Source: Vibrio diazotrophicus (GTDB taxonomy: Bacteria > Pseudomonadota > Gammaproteobacteria > Enterobacterales > Vibrionaceae). Taken from it: 64,000 nt of DNA. The position numbers and the translations under genes are program-made. Numbering within the stretch: position 1 is the first letter of the stretch; every line of letters starts with the position of its first letter. Of the stretch, positions 24,838 through 33,801 are shown in pieces. The notes under the pieces are model-generated. The model saw only the letters and a list, made by a program, of their open reading frames with translations, ran no database searches and was not told the origin of the DNA. The DNA lies in contig NZ_CP151842.1 in NCBI RefSeq assembly GCF_038452265.1, forward strand, positions 744,001 to 808,000. Direction: 5' to 3'.

Positions 24838-26046
24838 ATGAGTATTGAAAAGAATGTGCCTGAGATTCGGTTTGAAGGTTTCAAAGGACAATGGAGCGAG
24901 TTTTCATTAGGTGAGCTTGGTTCAGTAGCAACCAATAAGCGCATTTTTATGCACCAAACCTCATCAATCGGTGAAGTACCTTTCTTTAAGATTGGTACAT
25001 TCGGCAAAGAACCACAGTTATTTATTTCTCTGGATTTGTTTGAAGATTACAAGAAGCGATTTCCTTTTCCTAATAAAGGGGATCTATTGTTTTCCGTTAT
25101 AGGTAGTATCGGTAGAGTTGTCGAATACACTGGCGAAAACCAATATTTTCAAGATTCAAACATAGTGTGGCTTAAGCATGATGGAACAATTGTTAATAGC
25201 TTTCTCAAACAATTTTACTCAATTGTGGAGTGGTCTGGGCTAGAAGGAAGCACAATTAAGCATTTGTATAATAGAAATATTCTTGAAACCAAGATCAAAA
25301 TGCCTTCACCGAAAGAACAGACCCAAATCGGGAACTACTTCCAAAAGCTCGACAGCCTAATCAACCAACACCAACAAAAGCATGACAAGCTCAGTAACAT
25401 CAAAAAAGCCATGTTGGAAAAGATGTTCCCCAAACAAGGCGAAACCATCCCAGAAATTCGCTTTAAAGGGTTTAGTGGGGACTGGGAGGAGAAAGAACTG
25501 GGTACTGATGTTGCTGATATCATTGGTGGAGGCACTCCTAGTACCTCTATATCTGAATTTTGGAACGGTGATATCGATTGGTACTCGCCTACTGAAATTG
25601 GTGACAATGTGTATGCTGAAGGTAGCCAGAAAAAAATTACGGCTCTAGGCCTTAAAAGTTCGTCTGCAAAGATACTTCCGGCTGGTAGGACGGTTCTTTT
25701 TACTAGTAGAGCTGGTATTGGGGATATGGCTATTCTTGCTAGGTCAGGAGCCACTAATCAGGGCTTTCAATCTTTTGTTGTGAAAGACGGTTTTTCACCG
25801 TATTTCATTTATTCTATCGGTAAACAGATTAAAGAGTTTGCACTCAAACATGCATCAGGTTCGACGTTTTTAGAGATTTCGGGTAAGCAACTTGGACGTA
25901 TGACGATTCTGATACCTTGTGAAAAAGAGCAAGCGGCTATTGGCAACTACTTCCAAAAGCTCGATACATTGATCGATCAATACCAACAACAGATCACTAA
26001 ACTCAATAACATCAAGCAGGCCTGCTTGAGCAAAATGTTTGTCTAG
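24838..26046 (+). CDS. hsdS: Type I restriction-modification specificity subunit HsdS
   Basis: 402 residues with the expected two-fold layout: target-recognition domain 1 (about 1-160), a conserved helical spacer (PSPKEQTQIGNYFQKLDSLINQHQQKHDKLSNIKKAMLEKMFP), target-recognition domain 2 (about 205-350), and a second spacer (CEKEQAAIGNYFQKLDTLIDQYQQQITKLNNIK). Both repeats begin with PEIRFxGFxGxW. The protein sets the bipartite DNA target for methylation and cleavage. It starts 1 base after hsdM and ends 12 bases before hsdR, so the three genes are one operon. The two repeats suggest that domain exchange could change specificity. Confidence 0.96.
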   Translation: MSIEKNVPEIRFEGFKGQWSEFSLGELGSVATNKRIFMHQTSSIGEVPFFKIGTFGKEPQLFISLDLFEDYKKRFPFPNKGDLLFSVIGSIGRVVEYTGENQYFQDSNIVWLKHDGTIVNSFLKQFYSIVEWSGLEGSTIKHLYNRNILETKIKMPSPKEQTQIGNYFQKLDSLINQHQQKHDKLSNIKKAMLEKMFPKQGETIPEIRFKGFSGDWEEKELGTDVADIIGGGTPSTSISEFWNGDIDWYSPTEIGDNVYAEGSQKKITALGLKSSSAKILPAGRTVLFTSRAGIGDMAILARSGATNQGFQSFVVKDGFSPYFIYSIGKQIKEFALKHASGSTFLEISGKQLGRMTILIPCEKEQAAIGNYFQKLDTLIDQYQQQITKLNNIKQACLSKMFV

Positions 26047-26058
26047 CAGGGAGCGTGT

Positions 26059-29000
26059 ATGACTATCTTTAAAACCGAAGCACAATTTGAGCAGGCTTTT
26101 ATTGAAGTTCTCACCCAAAAAGGGTGGGAACCAGAAGTGCTCAAAAACAAAACGGAAGCGGAGTTGCTGCAAAACTGGGCAAACATTTTGTTTGAAAACA
26201 ATCGCCAGCAAGATCGCTTAAACGATGTGCCACTGACTGCAACGGAAATGCAGCAGATTATTGAGCAGATCAAAGAGCTGAAAACACCGCTTAAACTTAA
26301 TGGTTTAATCAACGGCAAAACCGTGGCCATTAAGCGAGATAACCCCGCTGATAGCTTACATCTTGGCAAAGAAGTCAGTCTAAAAATCTATGACCGCCAA
26401 GAAATCGCCGCTGGCCAAAGCCGTTACCAAATTGTGCAACAGCCTAAATTTGAACGTGGTAGCCCGTTGCGTAATGACAGACGTGGTGATGTGTTGTTAC
26501 TGATTAACGGGATGCCCGTTATTCATATTGAACTAAAACGTAGTGGCGTTCCGGTAAGTCAAGCTGTCAATCAAATTGAAAAGTACTCAAAAGAAGGTAT
26601 TTTTAACGGTCTGTTTTCGCTCATCCAAGTCTTTGTTGCTATGGAACCAAATGAGGCTAAATACTTTGCTAACCCCGGACTAGATGGCAAGTTTAACCCT
26701 GACTACCAATTCAATTGGGCCGATTTTAATAACGAGCCTGTGAACCATTGGAAAGATATTGCCTCGACGTTGTTATCCATCCCAATGGCGCACCAGTTGA
26801 TTGGTTTTTACACCGTTGCCGATGATACTGATGGCGTGCTGAAGGTAATGCGCAGTTATCAGTACTACGCTGCGAATGCAATATCGGACCGAGTGGCAAA
26901 AACTAGCTGGAAGCAGTTAGGGGGCGTAAACAATAAAGACAGGCTTGGTGGTTATGTATGGCATACCACTGGATCTGGTAAAACTATGACCAGCTTTAAG
27001 TCAGCGCAGTTGATTGCTCAATCAAAAGACGCCGATAAAGTGATTTTCTTAATGGATCGCATAGAGCTTGGTACTCAGTCTCTAATTGAATATCAAGGGT
27101 TTGCCAGTGATGGCGAAGTGGTACAAGCCACCGAAAATACACATGTACTGGTGACCAAGCTAAAGAGCACTGCGCCAGCTGATACCTTAATTGTTAGTTC
27201 TATTCAAAAAATGAGCAATATTTTTGAAGAAACGGATAATGAGGGAGTTGCAACAAACTCGGCTGATATTGAAAAGATTCGCGCTAAGCGCTTGGTATTT
27301 ATTATTGATGAGGCACACCGCTCAACGATGAGTGGAGGCAAAGAAGATAAAGAAGGCATGCTGGTAAGGGTAAAAAAAACCTTCCCTAAAGCACTTTTCT
27401 TTGGTTTTACTGGTACGCCCATTCATGAAGAAAACCAAGTCAACAGTAATACGACTACTGATGTGTTTGGGAACGAGTTGCATCGCTACAGTATTGCTGA
27501 TGGTATCCGTGATGGAAACGTGTTGGGTTTTGATCCTTACAAAGTTTCCACCTTTAAGGATGGTGAACTAAGAGAAAAGATCGCCTTACAGCAAGCTAAG
27601 GCTAGCTCAGTTATTGATGCGATGGCGGAACCAGCCAAAAAGAAAAAGTTTAATCACTTTATGAATGATGTGCCGATGGCAGGTTATAAAGATGCCACAG
27701 GCAAATATCATAAAGGCATTGAAGACTATGTTCCTAAAAGCCAGTATTTGACGGATGCTCACCAAGAAAAAGTCGTCGCTGACATCTTGGATAAATGGGA
27801 TGTGCTTAGCCAAGGCAGTAAATTCCACGCCATTTTTGCCACGAATAGTATCGCTGAAGCGATTGATTATTATCACCGTTTAAAAGCAGAAAAACCTGAG
27901 CTAAAAATATCAGCCCTATTTGACCCTAACATTGATAACGATGGTAGTGGCGAACGAGGCCCAACATTTAAAGGTGATGGGCTAGAAGAGATTATGGCCG
28001 ATTATAACGCCCGCTATGGCCTAGAGTTTGATTTTGCCCGTCATTCGGCCTTTAAAAAAGATATCGCAGCGCGGCTTGCTCATAAAGAGCAATACAAGAA
28101 TATTCACAAAGAACCTTCAAAGCAGCTGGACTTACTGATCGTGGTCGATCAAATGCTGACTGGATTTGATTCCAAGTGGGTGAATACTTTGTATTTAGAT
28201 AAGGTGATCAAGTACCAGAATATCATTCAGGCTTTCTCGCGCACCAATCGTTTGTTTGGTCCCGATAAACCTCACGGTATTATTCGTTATTATCGCTATC
28301 CACATACCATGGAGCAGCACATTAACGATGCAGTCAAACTTTACTCCGGCGATAAACCTATTGGACTGTTTGTTGATAGGCTGGTAAGTAACATTGAACT
28401 TATGAATCGGTTGTCAGCGGATATCTCTGAACTGTTTGCTAGTGCGGGTATTGAAAATTTTGAAACACTGCCAGACGATGTAGAACTCTGTGCTAAGTTT
28501 ACCGAATTATTTAATACCTTTAACAAGCACCTAGAAGCAGCCAAAGTACAAGGTCTGAATTGGGAGCAGCCTACCTATACTGACTCATTAGAAGGCGAGA
28601 GCGGTGTTGAGCGTGAGGTCACTCTGGCTATAGATGAACTCACTTACATGAGCTTAGTTCAGCGTTATAAAGAGCTTGCTGGTAAAAGGGACGGCAATGG
28701 TGACGGTTCAGGTAGTGATGTTCCTTTTGATATCAGTGGTTATTTAACTGAAATAGACACCGGTAAAATCGACGCCGATTACATGAATAGCCGCTTTGAT
28801 AAATATCTAAAAGAGCTTAATCAACACCAAGACTCTACTAGCGTTGAAGTCACACTCAATGAGTTACATAAGACATTTGCGTCATTGAGCCAAAGCGAAC
28901 AAAAGTATGCCAAGCTCTTTTTACACGATTTACAACGTGGAGATGCAAAGTTAATTGAAGGACATACTTTTAGAGACTACATCAATGACTATCAAAATCA

Positions 29001-29895
29001 GAAAGAACAGTTACGAATAGCCGCTATTGTTGAGGCTCTTGGTTTAGATAAGGATTTACTTCTTCAGTTGATGACTGGTGATGTGAATGAGCAGAACATT
29101 AACCGCTTTGGTCGCTTTGATACACTTAAATCAACGGTCGATAGAAGTAAGGCAAAAGTCTACTTTGAGCGTATTGAAGGCGCGACGATCCCCCCGTTCA
29201 AACTGAACATGCGCATTGATAAATACCTTCAAGAGTTTATCTTTGGGCAAGTGGAGGAATTTCTGGGAGATAGTCAAATAGACACTCATGAAGAGAGTCA
29301 AAACGTTTCCCCTAAGCCGCTTGTTTTTGGTGATATTAAGCTCTATCAAGCAAACCAAGTTCTAGAGCTTGAAAACGCTGTTGAGTTGGGTTCAGTTACC
29401 TTTAAAACAGATACCTTGTATGAAGACAATCCCGCTTCGTTATTATCCACAGGCTGCTACAGTGAGCTAAAGCAACTTGGGGTGGTGTCTTCTCATGTTT
29501 TAGATACGACTCTTACCGCACTTCTCGAACTCGAACAGGTGACAAAAGATCTTGATCTTCCCCTTTATCAAGAAGGTCAGAGTGGCATTGTTTGGGCTCT
29601 CAAAGAGGCGCGAGAAGGAAGTGTCGTTGATGAGTTCATTGCGGTTGCCATTCAATATGCAGGTGATGAAAGTTATAAACCATTTATTGATAACATAATT
29701 TACGATGGTGCCAAAAGTGCTCTGTTTGCCAGCTTTGTTGTATTGCCCAAAATGGCATACAGCAAACTAAAAGCTAAGCATGAACAACAAAAAGAGCGTA
29801 ATGCTGAAAAGGCTGCAATTGAAAGTTCGCCAAACGTAATTGATTTCAAAATGAATAAGAAACTAGCTGAAAAATGGAAAGGCACTCAGCACTAG
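26059..29895 (+). CDS. hsdR: Type I restriction endonuclease subunit HsdR
   Basis: 1278 residues. The nuclease domain has GDVLLLINGMPVIHIELKRSG (about 143-163), the PD-(D/E)xK site. A superfamily 2 translocase follows, with Walker A TGSGKT near 305, DEAHRS near 418, FTGTP, and VDQMLTGFDSKWVNTLYLDK in the second RecA lobe. The C-terminal 350 residues bind the M2S core. It translocates unmodified DNA and cuts at a distance. No frameshift is visible, so the system appears complete. GGGAG precedes the ATG. Confidence 0.96.
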   Translation: MTIFKTEAQFEQAFIEVLTQKGWEPEVLKNKTEAELLQNWANILFENNRQQDRLNDVPLTATEMQQIIEQIKELKTPLKLNGLINGKTVAIKRDNPADSLHLGKEVSLKIYDRQEIAAGQSRYQIVQQPKFERGSPLRNDRRGDVLLLINGMPVIHIELKRSGVPVSQAVNQIEKYSKEGIFNGLFSLIQVFVAMEPNEAKYFANPGLDGKFNPDYQFNWADFNNEPVNHWKDIASTLLSIPMAHQLIGFYTVADDTDGVLKVMRSYQYYAANAISDRVAKTSWKQLGGVNNKDRLGGYVWHTTGSGKTMTSFKSAQLIAQSKDADKVIFLMDRIELGTQSLIEYQGFASDGEVVQATENTHVLVTKLKSTAPADTLIVSSIQKMSNIFEETDNEGVATNSADIEKIRAKRLVFIIDEAHRSTMSGGKEDKEGMLVRVKKTFPKALFFGFTGTPIHEENQVNSNTTTDVFGNELHRYSIADGIRDGNVLGFDPYKVSTFKDGELREKIALQQAKASSVIDAMAEPAKKKKFNHFMNDVPMAGYKDATGKYHKGIEDYVPKSQYLTDAHQEKVVADILDKWDVLSQGSKFHAIFATNSIAEAIDYYHRLKAEKPELKISALFDPNIDNDGSGERGPTFKGDGLEEIMADYNARYGLEFDFARHSAFKKDIAARLAHKEQYKNIHKEPSKQLDLLIVVDQMLTGFDSKWVNTLYLDKVIKYQNIIQAFSRTNRLFGPDKPHGIIRYYRYPHTMEQHINDAVKLYSGDKPIGLFVDRLVSNIELMNRLSADISELFASAGIENFETLPDDVELCAKFTELFNTFNKHLEAAKVQGLNWEQPTYTDSLEGESGVEREVTLAIDELTYMSLVQRYKELAGKRDGNGDGSGSDVPFDISGYLTEIDTGKIDADYMNSRFDKYLKELNQHQDSTSVEVTLNELHKTFASLSQSEQKYAKLFLHDLQRGDAKLIEGHTFRDYINDYQNQKEQLRIAAIVEALGLDKDLLLQLMTGDVNEQNINRFGRFDTLKSTVDRSKAKVYFERIEGATIPPFKLNMRIDKYLQEFIFGQVEEFLGDSQIDTHEESQNVSPKPLVFGDIKLYQANQVLELENAVELGSVTFKTDTLYEDNPASLLSTGCYSELKQLGVVSSHVLDTTLTALLELEQVTKDLDLPLYQEGQSGIVWALKEAREGSVVDEFIAVAIQYAGDESYKPFIDNIIYDGAKSALFASFVVLPKMAYSKLKAKHEQQKERNAEKAAIESSPNVIDFKMNKKLAEKWKGTQH

Positions 29896-29954
29896 AATTG
29901 AAAATAATCGAGCACGTGCTGAATGCGTAAACCTAGGATGTTTTATTGATTGAA

Positions 29955-31193
29955 TTAAATGACTTTCAGTTGTTTGGTACCAGTAACAGAAAGGCTGCCT
30001 TTGGCGGCCTCTTCTATATGCCCGCTCCACCAGCTCATCATAGGGCGGCGGCGTTCAAGGTAGTCTGTCCGGTTATAGGCGCTACGCACTTGGTTATCAT
30101 CAACGTGTGCCAGTGACGCTTCGATCAAGTCACGGTCAAAACCTTGTTCATTGAGTGTAGTACTTGCGAGAGACCGCAGGCCGTGGCTAACCAATCTTCC
30201 TGCAAAACCCATACGTTTTAGAGCCATATTTGCCGTTTGGCTGTTACATGGTTTCTTCGGATCGCGATCTGAAGGAAATATGTATTCACGGTGGCCGCTT
30301 ATCGGCTTAATTACTTCTAATAGCGCCAGCATCTGCTCTGTGAGCGGGATGCGGTGCTCTCTTCTTTTTTTCATTCTTTCGGCTGGAATGGTCCATATCT
30401 TTTCTTCCCACTCAATCTCATCCCATCTAGTGCCTGCGGCTTCAGAAGGACGAGTCATAGTGTGTAGTTGCCACTCGATTAAACAACGAGTAGTACGCTT
30501 TATACTGGCATTGGCGATAGCTCCCATGAGCTCTGGTAACTCATTTGGTGCTAGTGCAGCCATGTTTTCTTTTTTGGGCTTTTTGAAAGCGGCTCGAATA
30601 CCTGTTAATGGATTAGCTTTTACAAGACCACAGTTTGCCGCGTAGTTCATTATTTCGTTTAAGCGTTGAGATAAGCGTTTAACCGTCTCTAGGCTGCCTT
30701 TTGCTTCGATAGGTCTAAGTAGATCAATAACGAGTGGGGCATCGATATCTTTTACTGGCGTATTCGCTATTTGCGGAAATACATGAAGTTCTAGTGAGCG
30801 CCAGATATCGACAGCATAGTCTGGAGTGACTTCGTGCTTTTTGAGGTTGAACCAATCTTCAGAGACTTTAGCAAAGGTATGTTCGTAGATTTCTTTGTGA
30901 ACGAGTTCTTGGCGTTTTCGTTCTTCTTGAGGATCAATCCCCTGAGCTAGTAGCTCTCTGGCTGCCATTGCATTTTTACGAGCATTGGCAAGAGATAAGT
31001 CTGGGTATTTACCTAGGCTAAGGTTTGCTCGTTTTCCTGTAATCGGTTTGTAGTAGTTAAAGATCCACTGTTTTGAACCGTTAGGCTTGATACGTAATCG
31101 AAGGCCATCACCATCAAACAAGTTGTATTCTTTATCCTTGGGCTTCGCTGATTTGATATCTTTGTCTGTTAGTCGAGTAGTTATTTTTGCCAT
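29955..31193 (-). CDS. int: P4-type tyrosine integrase of the island
   Basis: 412 residues: an N-terminal DUF4102 arm-binding domain (LTDKDIKSAKPKDKEYNLFDGDGL), a core-binding domain (about 105-200) and a catalytic domain with Arg248 (TRPSE), His337 and Arg340 (HGLRS), His363 (LAHVD) and nucleophile Tyr373. All key residues are present, so it should be active. The gene ends close to hsdR and starts 166 bases from the ssrA 3' end, the usual place for an integrase at its attachment site. GTGTACC repeats lie directly upstream of its ATG, suggesting arm binding and autoregulation. Confidence 0.96.
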   Translation of the reverse strand: MAKITTRLTDKDIKSAKPKDKEYNLFDGDGLRLRIKPNGSKQWIFNYYKPITGKRANLSLGKYPDLSLANARKNAMAARELLAQGIDPQEERKRQELVHKEIYEHTFAKVSEDWFNLKKHEVTPDYAVDIWRSLELHVFPQIANTPVKDIDAPLVIDLLRPIEAKGSLETVKRLSQRLNEIMNYAANCGLVKANPLTGIRAAFKKPKKENMAALAPNELPELMGAIANASIKRTTRCLIEWQLHTMTRPSEAAGTRWDEIEWEEKIWTIPAERMKKRREHRIPLTEQMLALLEVIKPISGHREYIFPSDRDPKKPCNSQTANMALKRMGFAGRLVSHGLRSLASTTLNEQGFDRDLIEASLAHVDDNQVRSAYNRTDYLERRRPMMSWWSGHIEEAAKGSLSVTGTKQLKVI

Positions 31194-31196
31194 GTT

Positions 31197-31245
31197 GGGT
31201 ACACCAGATTAACTCATTAAAACCAGTGTACCCTGTTGTGTACCC
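31197..31245. repeat. GTGTACC repeats upstream of the integrase
   Basis: Two direct copies at 31226 and 31238 (12-bp period) and an inverted copy, GGGTACACC, at 31197-31205. They match the pair at 2041-2062 at the other island end. Likely integrase arm sites overlapping the int promoter. Confidence 0.55.
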
Positions 31246-31325
31246 AAAGATCAAAGAAGTAGTGAGACGTCCTTGGATGCTAATGGATGCTAAGTTATTG
31301 ATTTTTGGTTATTGTAAGCAAGAAA

Positions 31326-31347
31326 AAAGACGCCCTAGGACGTCTTT
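31326..31347 (-). terminator. Terminator of ssrA on the island side
   Basis: On the minus strand AAAGACGTCC / GGGCGTCTTT with a short loop, then TTTTTC. It lies 12 bases past the CCA end of tmRNA and probably arrived with the island, replacing the original terminator now at 1928. Confidence 0.8.
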
Positions 31348-31358
31348 AAACTATGAAT

Positions 31359-31726
31359 TGGTGGAGCTGGCGGGATTTGAACCCGCGTCCGAAAATCATT
31401 CACCATTGGTACTACATGCTTAGTCGATCTTTAATTTCACCACCCACCTGCGAACCGACACGCTAATGAATGACTATCCTGAATTATAATTCGCTGTTCA
31501 TCTCTCAGGCGGGAGAATCCGAGCTAGCTTGTTTGGGTTTGACTCTTTGTTATTCCCCGTCTTACGAGCGGAAGCTAGGGCAAAGAGGCTCTTAGCAGGG
31601 TATTAAGCTGCTAGTGCGTAGTTTTCGTCGTTTGCGACTATTTTTTTGCGGTTTGTTAACGAGGCCTACCGCACCTCGGCATGCACCTCAGACTTCAAAA
31701 TTCCCGTCGAATCCAGAATCAGCCCC
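31359..31726 (-). ncRNA. ssrA: tmRNA (ssrA); its 3' end is the island attachment site
   Basis: A 368-base one-piece tmRNA. The 5' end GGGGCTGATTCTGG (31713-31726) pairs with the 3' end CCAGCTCCACCA to form the tRNA-like acceptor. GGTTCAAATCC at the 3' end is the T-arm. The tag reading frame (31603-31635) encodes ANDENYALAA followed by TAA; the resume GCA codon follows AAATAGTC. It rescues stalled ribosomes together with SmpB, whose gene lies 67 bases upstream. The 3' end 31359-31372 is intact although it serves as attR, since the island brings its own copy. Confidence 0.97.
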
Positions 31727-31793
31727 AAGGTTGTTGATGCATAGTACCAGAAAAGCATTGCCTGTCTAGCGCTGTGCGTCTGTTTGGTCAAGA

Positions 31794-32279
31794 TTAACGC
31801 AATGAGCTCTTCATTACGCGTGCTTTCTCTCTCGCCCAATCTTTTTCTTTTAAATCATCACGTTTATCGTGAAGTTTTTTACCTTTCGAAACGCCAACTT
31901 TGAGTTTTACCCAAGAGCGAGACCAGTAAAGAGACAATGCTGTTAAAGTCATACCTTCACGGTTAATTCGACCGAATAGGTTGTCGAGTTCACGACGACT
32001 TAATAGCAGTTTACGAACGCGAGTAGGGTTAGCAACAACATGCGTTGAGGCTTGTTGTAGCGGAGTAATAGTCATACCAGAAACAAAAGCTTCTCCGTCT
32101 CGCATGAAAACGTAGCTTTCAGCGATATTTGCTTTGCCTTGACGAAGAGATTTTACTTCCCAGCCTTGTAGCTCCAGCCCTGCTTCTACTTCATCTTCAA
32201 TAAAGTATTCATGGCGAGCTTTTTTGTTAAGCGCGATAGTGTTGCTACCCGCTTTTGTCTTTGAATTTTTCTTTACCAT
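31794..32279 (-). CDS. smpB: SsrA-binding protein SmpB
   Basis: 161 residues: KARHEYFIEDEVEAGLELQGWEVKSLRQGK and the C-terminal basic tail GKKLHDKRDDLKEKDWAREKARVMKSSLR, the diagnostic SmpB parts. It binds the tRNA-like domain of tmRNA and carries it into the ribosomal A site. It lies directly upstream of ssrA on the same strand and may share its transcript. Normal length. Confidence 0.98.
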   Translation of the reverse strand: MVKKNSKTKAGSNTIALNKKARHEYFIEDEVEAGLELQGWEVKSLRQGKANIAESYVFMRDGEAFVSGMTITPLQQASTHVVANPTRVRKLLLSRRELDNLFGRINREGMTLTALSLYWSRSWVKLKVGVSKGKKLHDKRDDLKEKDWAREKARVMKSSLR

Positions 32280-32450
32280 AGTGGGCGCATTATACGGATT
32301 TGGTGAATAGATAGGAAATGCTTTTCTTTGCGTAGCATAAGGTTAACTGCGTTGCCTAACAAGTAGCAATGTGCGTTTACTTGAGGTGACATAAGTATGA
32401 CAGTACAATCAGCGCTAACCGATATGTCCGGGCAATGATGAGGAGTAAAG

Positions 32451-32882
32451 ATGAAACAAATTAGTCGTTCTGCGTTGGTATCGTTTAGTGCAGAGCAGAT
32501 GTTTCATTTAGTTAATGATGTCGCTCGCTACCCTGAATTCTTGCCGGGTTGCTCAGGTACTCGTGTATTGGAATCATCGCCGGAGGCAATGATAGCATCT
32601 GTTGATGTGTCTAAAGCCGGTATAAGCAAAACATTTACTACATCAAACGAGTTGCGTCATGCTGAATCTATCATGATGAATTTGGTTGATGGTCCGTTTA
32701 AAACCTTACGTGGTGGCTGGCATTTTACGCCACTAGACGATCAGGCTTGTAAGGTCGAACTGAAGTTGGAGTTCGAGTTTTCGAGCAAAATGATTGAATT
32801 GGCGTTTGGTAAAATTTTTAATGAGCTGACCAGCAACATGGTTAATGCTTTCACGAAACGCGCAAAGCAGGTGTACGCATAA
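32451..32882 (+). CDS. ratA: START-like protein RatA (ubiquinone-binding / ribosome association)
   Basis: 143 residues with the Coq10/START fold: ISRSALVSFSAEQMFHLVNDVARYPEFLPGCSG at the N-terminus and FKTLRGGWHFTPLDDQACKVELKLEFEF later. E. coli RatA is described as affecting 70S association; relatives bind polyprenyl quinones. AGGAG lies before the ATG. The stop codon overlaps the ATG of rnfH by one base, so the two are co-translated. It is divergent from smpB. Confidence 0.95.
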   Translation: MKQISRSALVSFSAEQMFHLVNDVARYPEFLPGCSGTRVLESSPEAMIASVDVSKAGISKTFTTSNELRHAESIMMNLVDGPFKTLRGGWHFTPLDDQACKVELKLEFEFSSKMIELAFGKIFNELTSNMVNAFTKRAKQVYA

Positions 32883-33196
32883 TGAGTATTGAATCGGATA
32901 TTATTCATGTTGATGTTGTTTATGCTTTGCCACATGAACAACGAGTGCTGAATCTTGTGGTAAACAAAGACATGACGGTAGAAGAGATCATTCAGACGTC
33001 TGGTATTTTGTCCATGTATCCAGAGATTGACTTGAAAGTAAACAAAGTGGGTGTGTTTAGCCGCAACGTGAAGCTTGACTCAACAGTGCGTGACAGAGAC
33101 AGAATTGAAATTTACCGCCCGTTGTTGGCTGACCCGAAAGAAATTCGCCGTAAGCGAGTAGAGCAGCAAAGAGCTCAAGCAGCCAGTTCGAAATAA
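32882..33196 (+). CDS. rnfH: RnfH family ubiquitin-fold protein (RatB)
   Basis: 104 residues of the RnfH family (VDVVYALPHEQRVLNLVVNKDMTVEEIIQTSGI, then VGVFSRNVKLDSTVRDRDRIEIYRPLLADPKEIRRKRVEQ), a beta-grasp protein of unclear function encoded with ratA in most gammaproteobacteria. The ATG overlaps the ratA stop. A bidirectional terminator follows at 33208. Confidence 0.95.
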   Translation: MSIESDIIHVDVVYALPHEQRVLNLVVNKDMTVEEIIQTSGILSMYPEIDLKVNKVGVFSRNVKLDSTVRDRDRIEIYRPLLADPKEIRRKRVEQQRAQAASSK

Positions 33197-33207
33197 TGTA
33201 TGTGAAT

Positions 33208-33241
33208 AAAAAAGAGCTTGTATGAAACAAGCTCTTTTTTT
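33208..33241. terminator. Bidirectional terminator between rnfH and bamE
   Basis: GAGCTTGT / ACAAGCTC (33214-33221 with 33227-33234) flanked by an A-run on the left and a T-run on the right, so it can end both convergent transcripts. Confidence 0.85.
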
Positions 33242-33289
33242 GCATTTAAGGTCTGAAATTCTGTAGAGAAACCTTATAAGGTAATTACT

Positions 33290-33655
33290 CTAATTGATGC
33301 CTTCGAAAAACGAATCACCCGCTGGAAAATCACCCGAAACGTTGGTCAACGTACCTGCTGGGTTGAAATTGACGATAAGGTTCTTTTGCTCGGAATCTTT
33401 GTGCCCTTCAGTATGGTGATAGATGTAGTACCAAGTGTCAGGGTAACCATTTTCTATCAGCATTGGTGATCCAAGAACGAAACGTACCTGCTCTTTGCTC
33501 ATACCAAATTTCAATTTATTTACGGATTCTTGTTCAACATAGTTGCCTTGGTTGATGTCGATTCGATAAACCAATTTTTCTAGTAATGAGCAGCCAGACA
33601 AGGTAGTCACTGCTAGGGGAATGGCAATAAGCCATTTGGTAAACTGCATATTCAA
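33290..33655 (-). CDS. bamE: Outer membrane protein assembly lipoprotein BamE
   Basis: 121 residues: lipoprotein signal ending in LSGC (Cys22), then YRIDINQGNYVEQESVNKLKFGMSKEQVRFVLGSPML and DTWYYIYHH, the BamE (SmpA) signature. It is a small subunit of the BAM complex that inserts beta-barrels into the outer membrane. Its own transcription unit, convergent with rnfH. Usual length. Confidence 0.96.
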   Translation of the reverse strand: MNMQFTKWLIAIPLAVTTLSGCSLLEKLVYRIDINQGNYVEQESVNKLKFGMSKEQVRFVLGSPMLIENGYPDTWYYIYHHTEGHKDSEQKNLIVNFNPAGTLTNVSGDFPAGDSFFEGIN

Positions 33656-33801
33656 ACTTCTATAAACCGTAAAATAAAACTCGCAAGATAATAAACAAGC
33701 TCACAGCGAATGTAAAAACATCAAATCACTATGAGCTAGTTGAGACTACGAATTTTGAATTTGGTTGCAAAGCTTAGACAAAAAATCGCTAGTTTTGTGT
33801 G

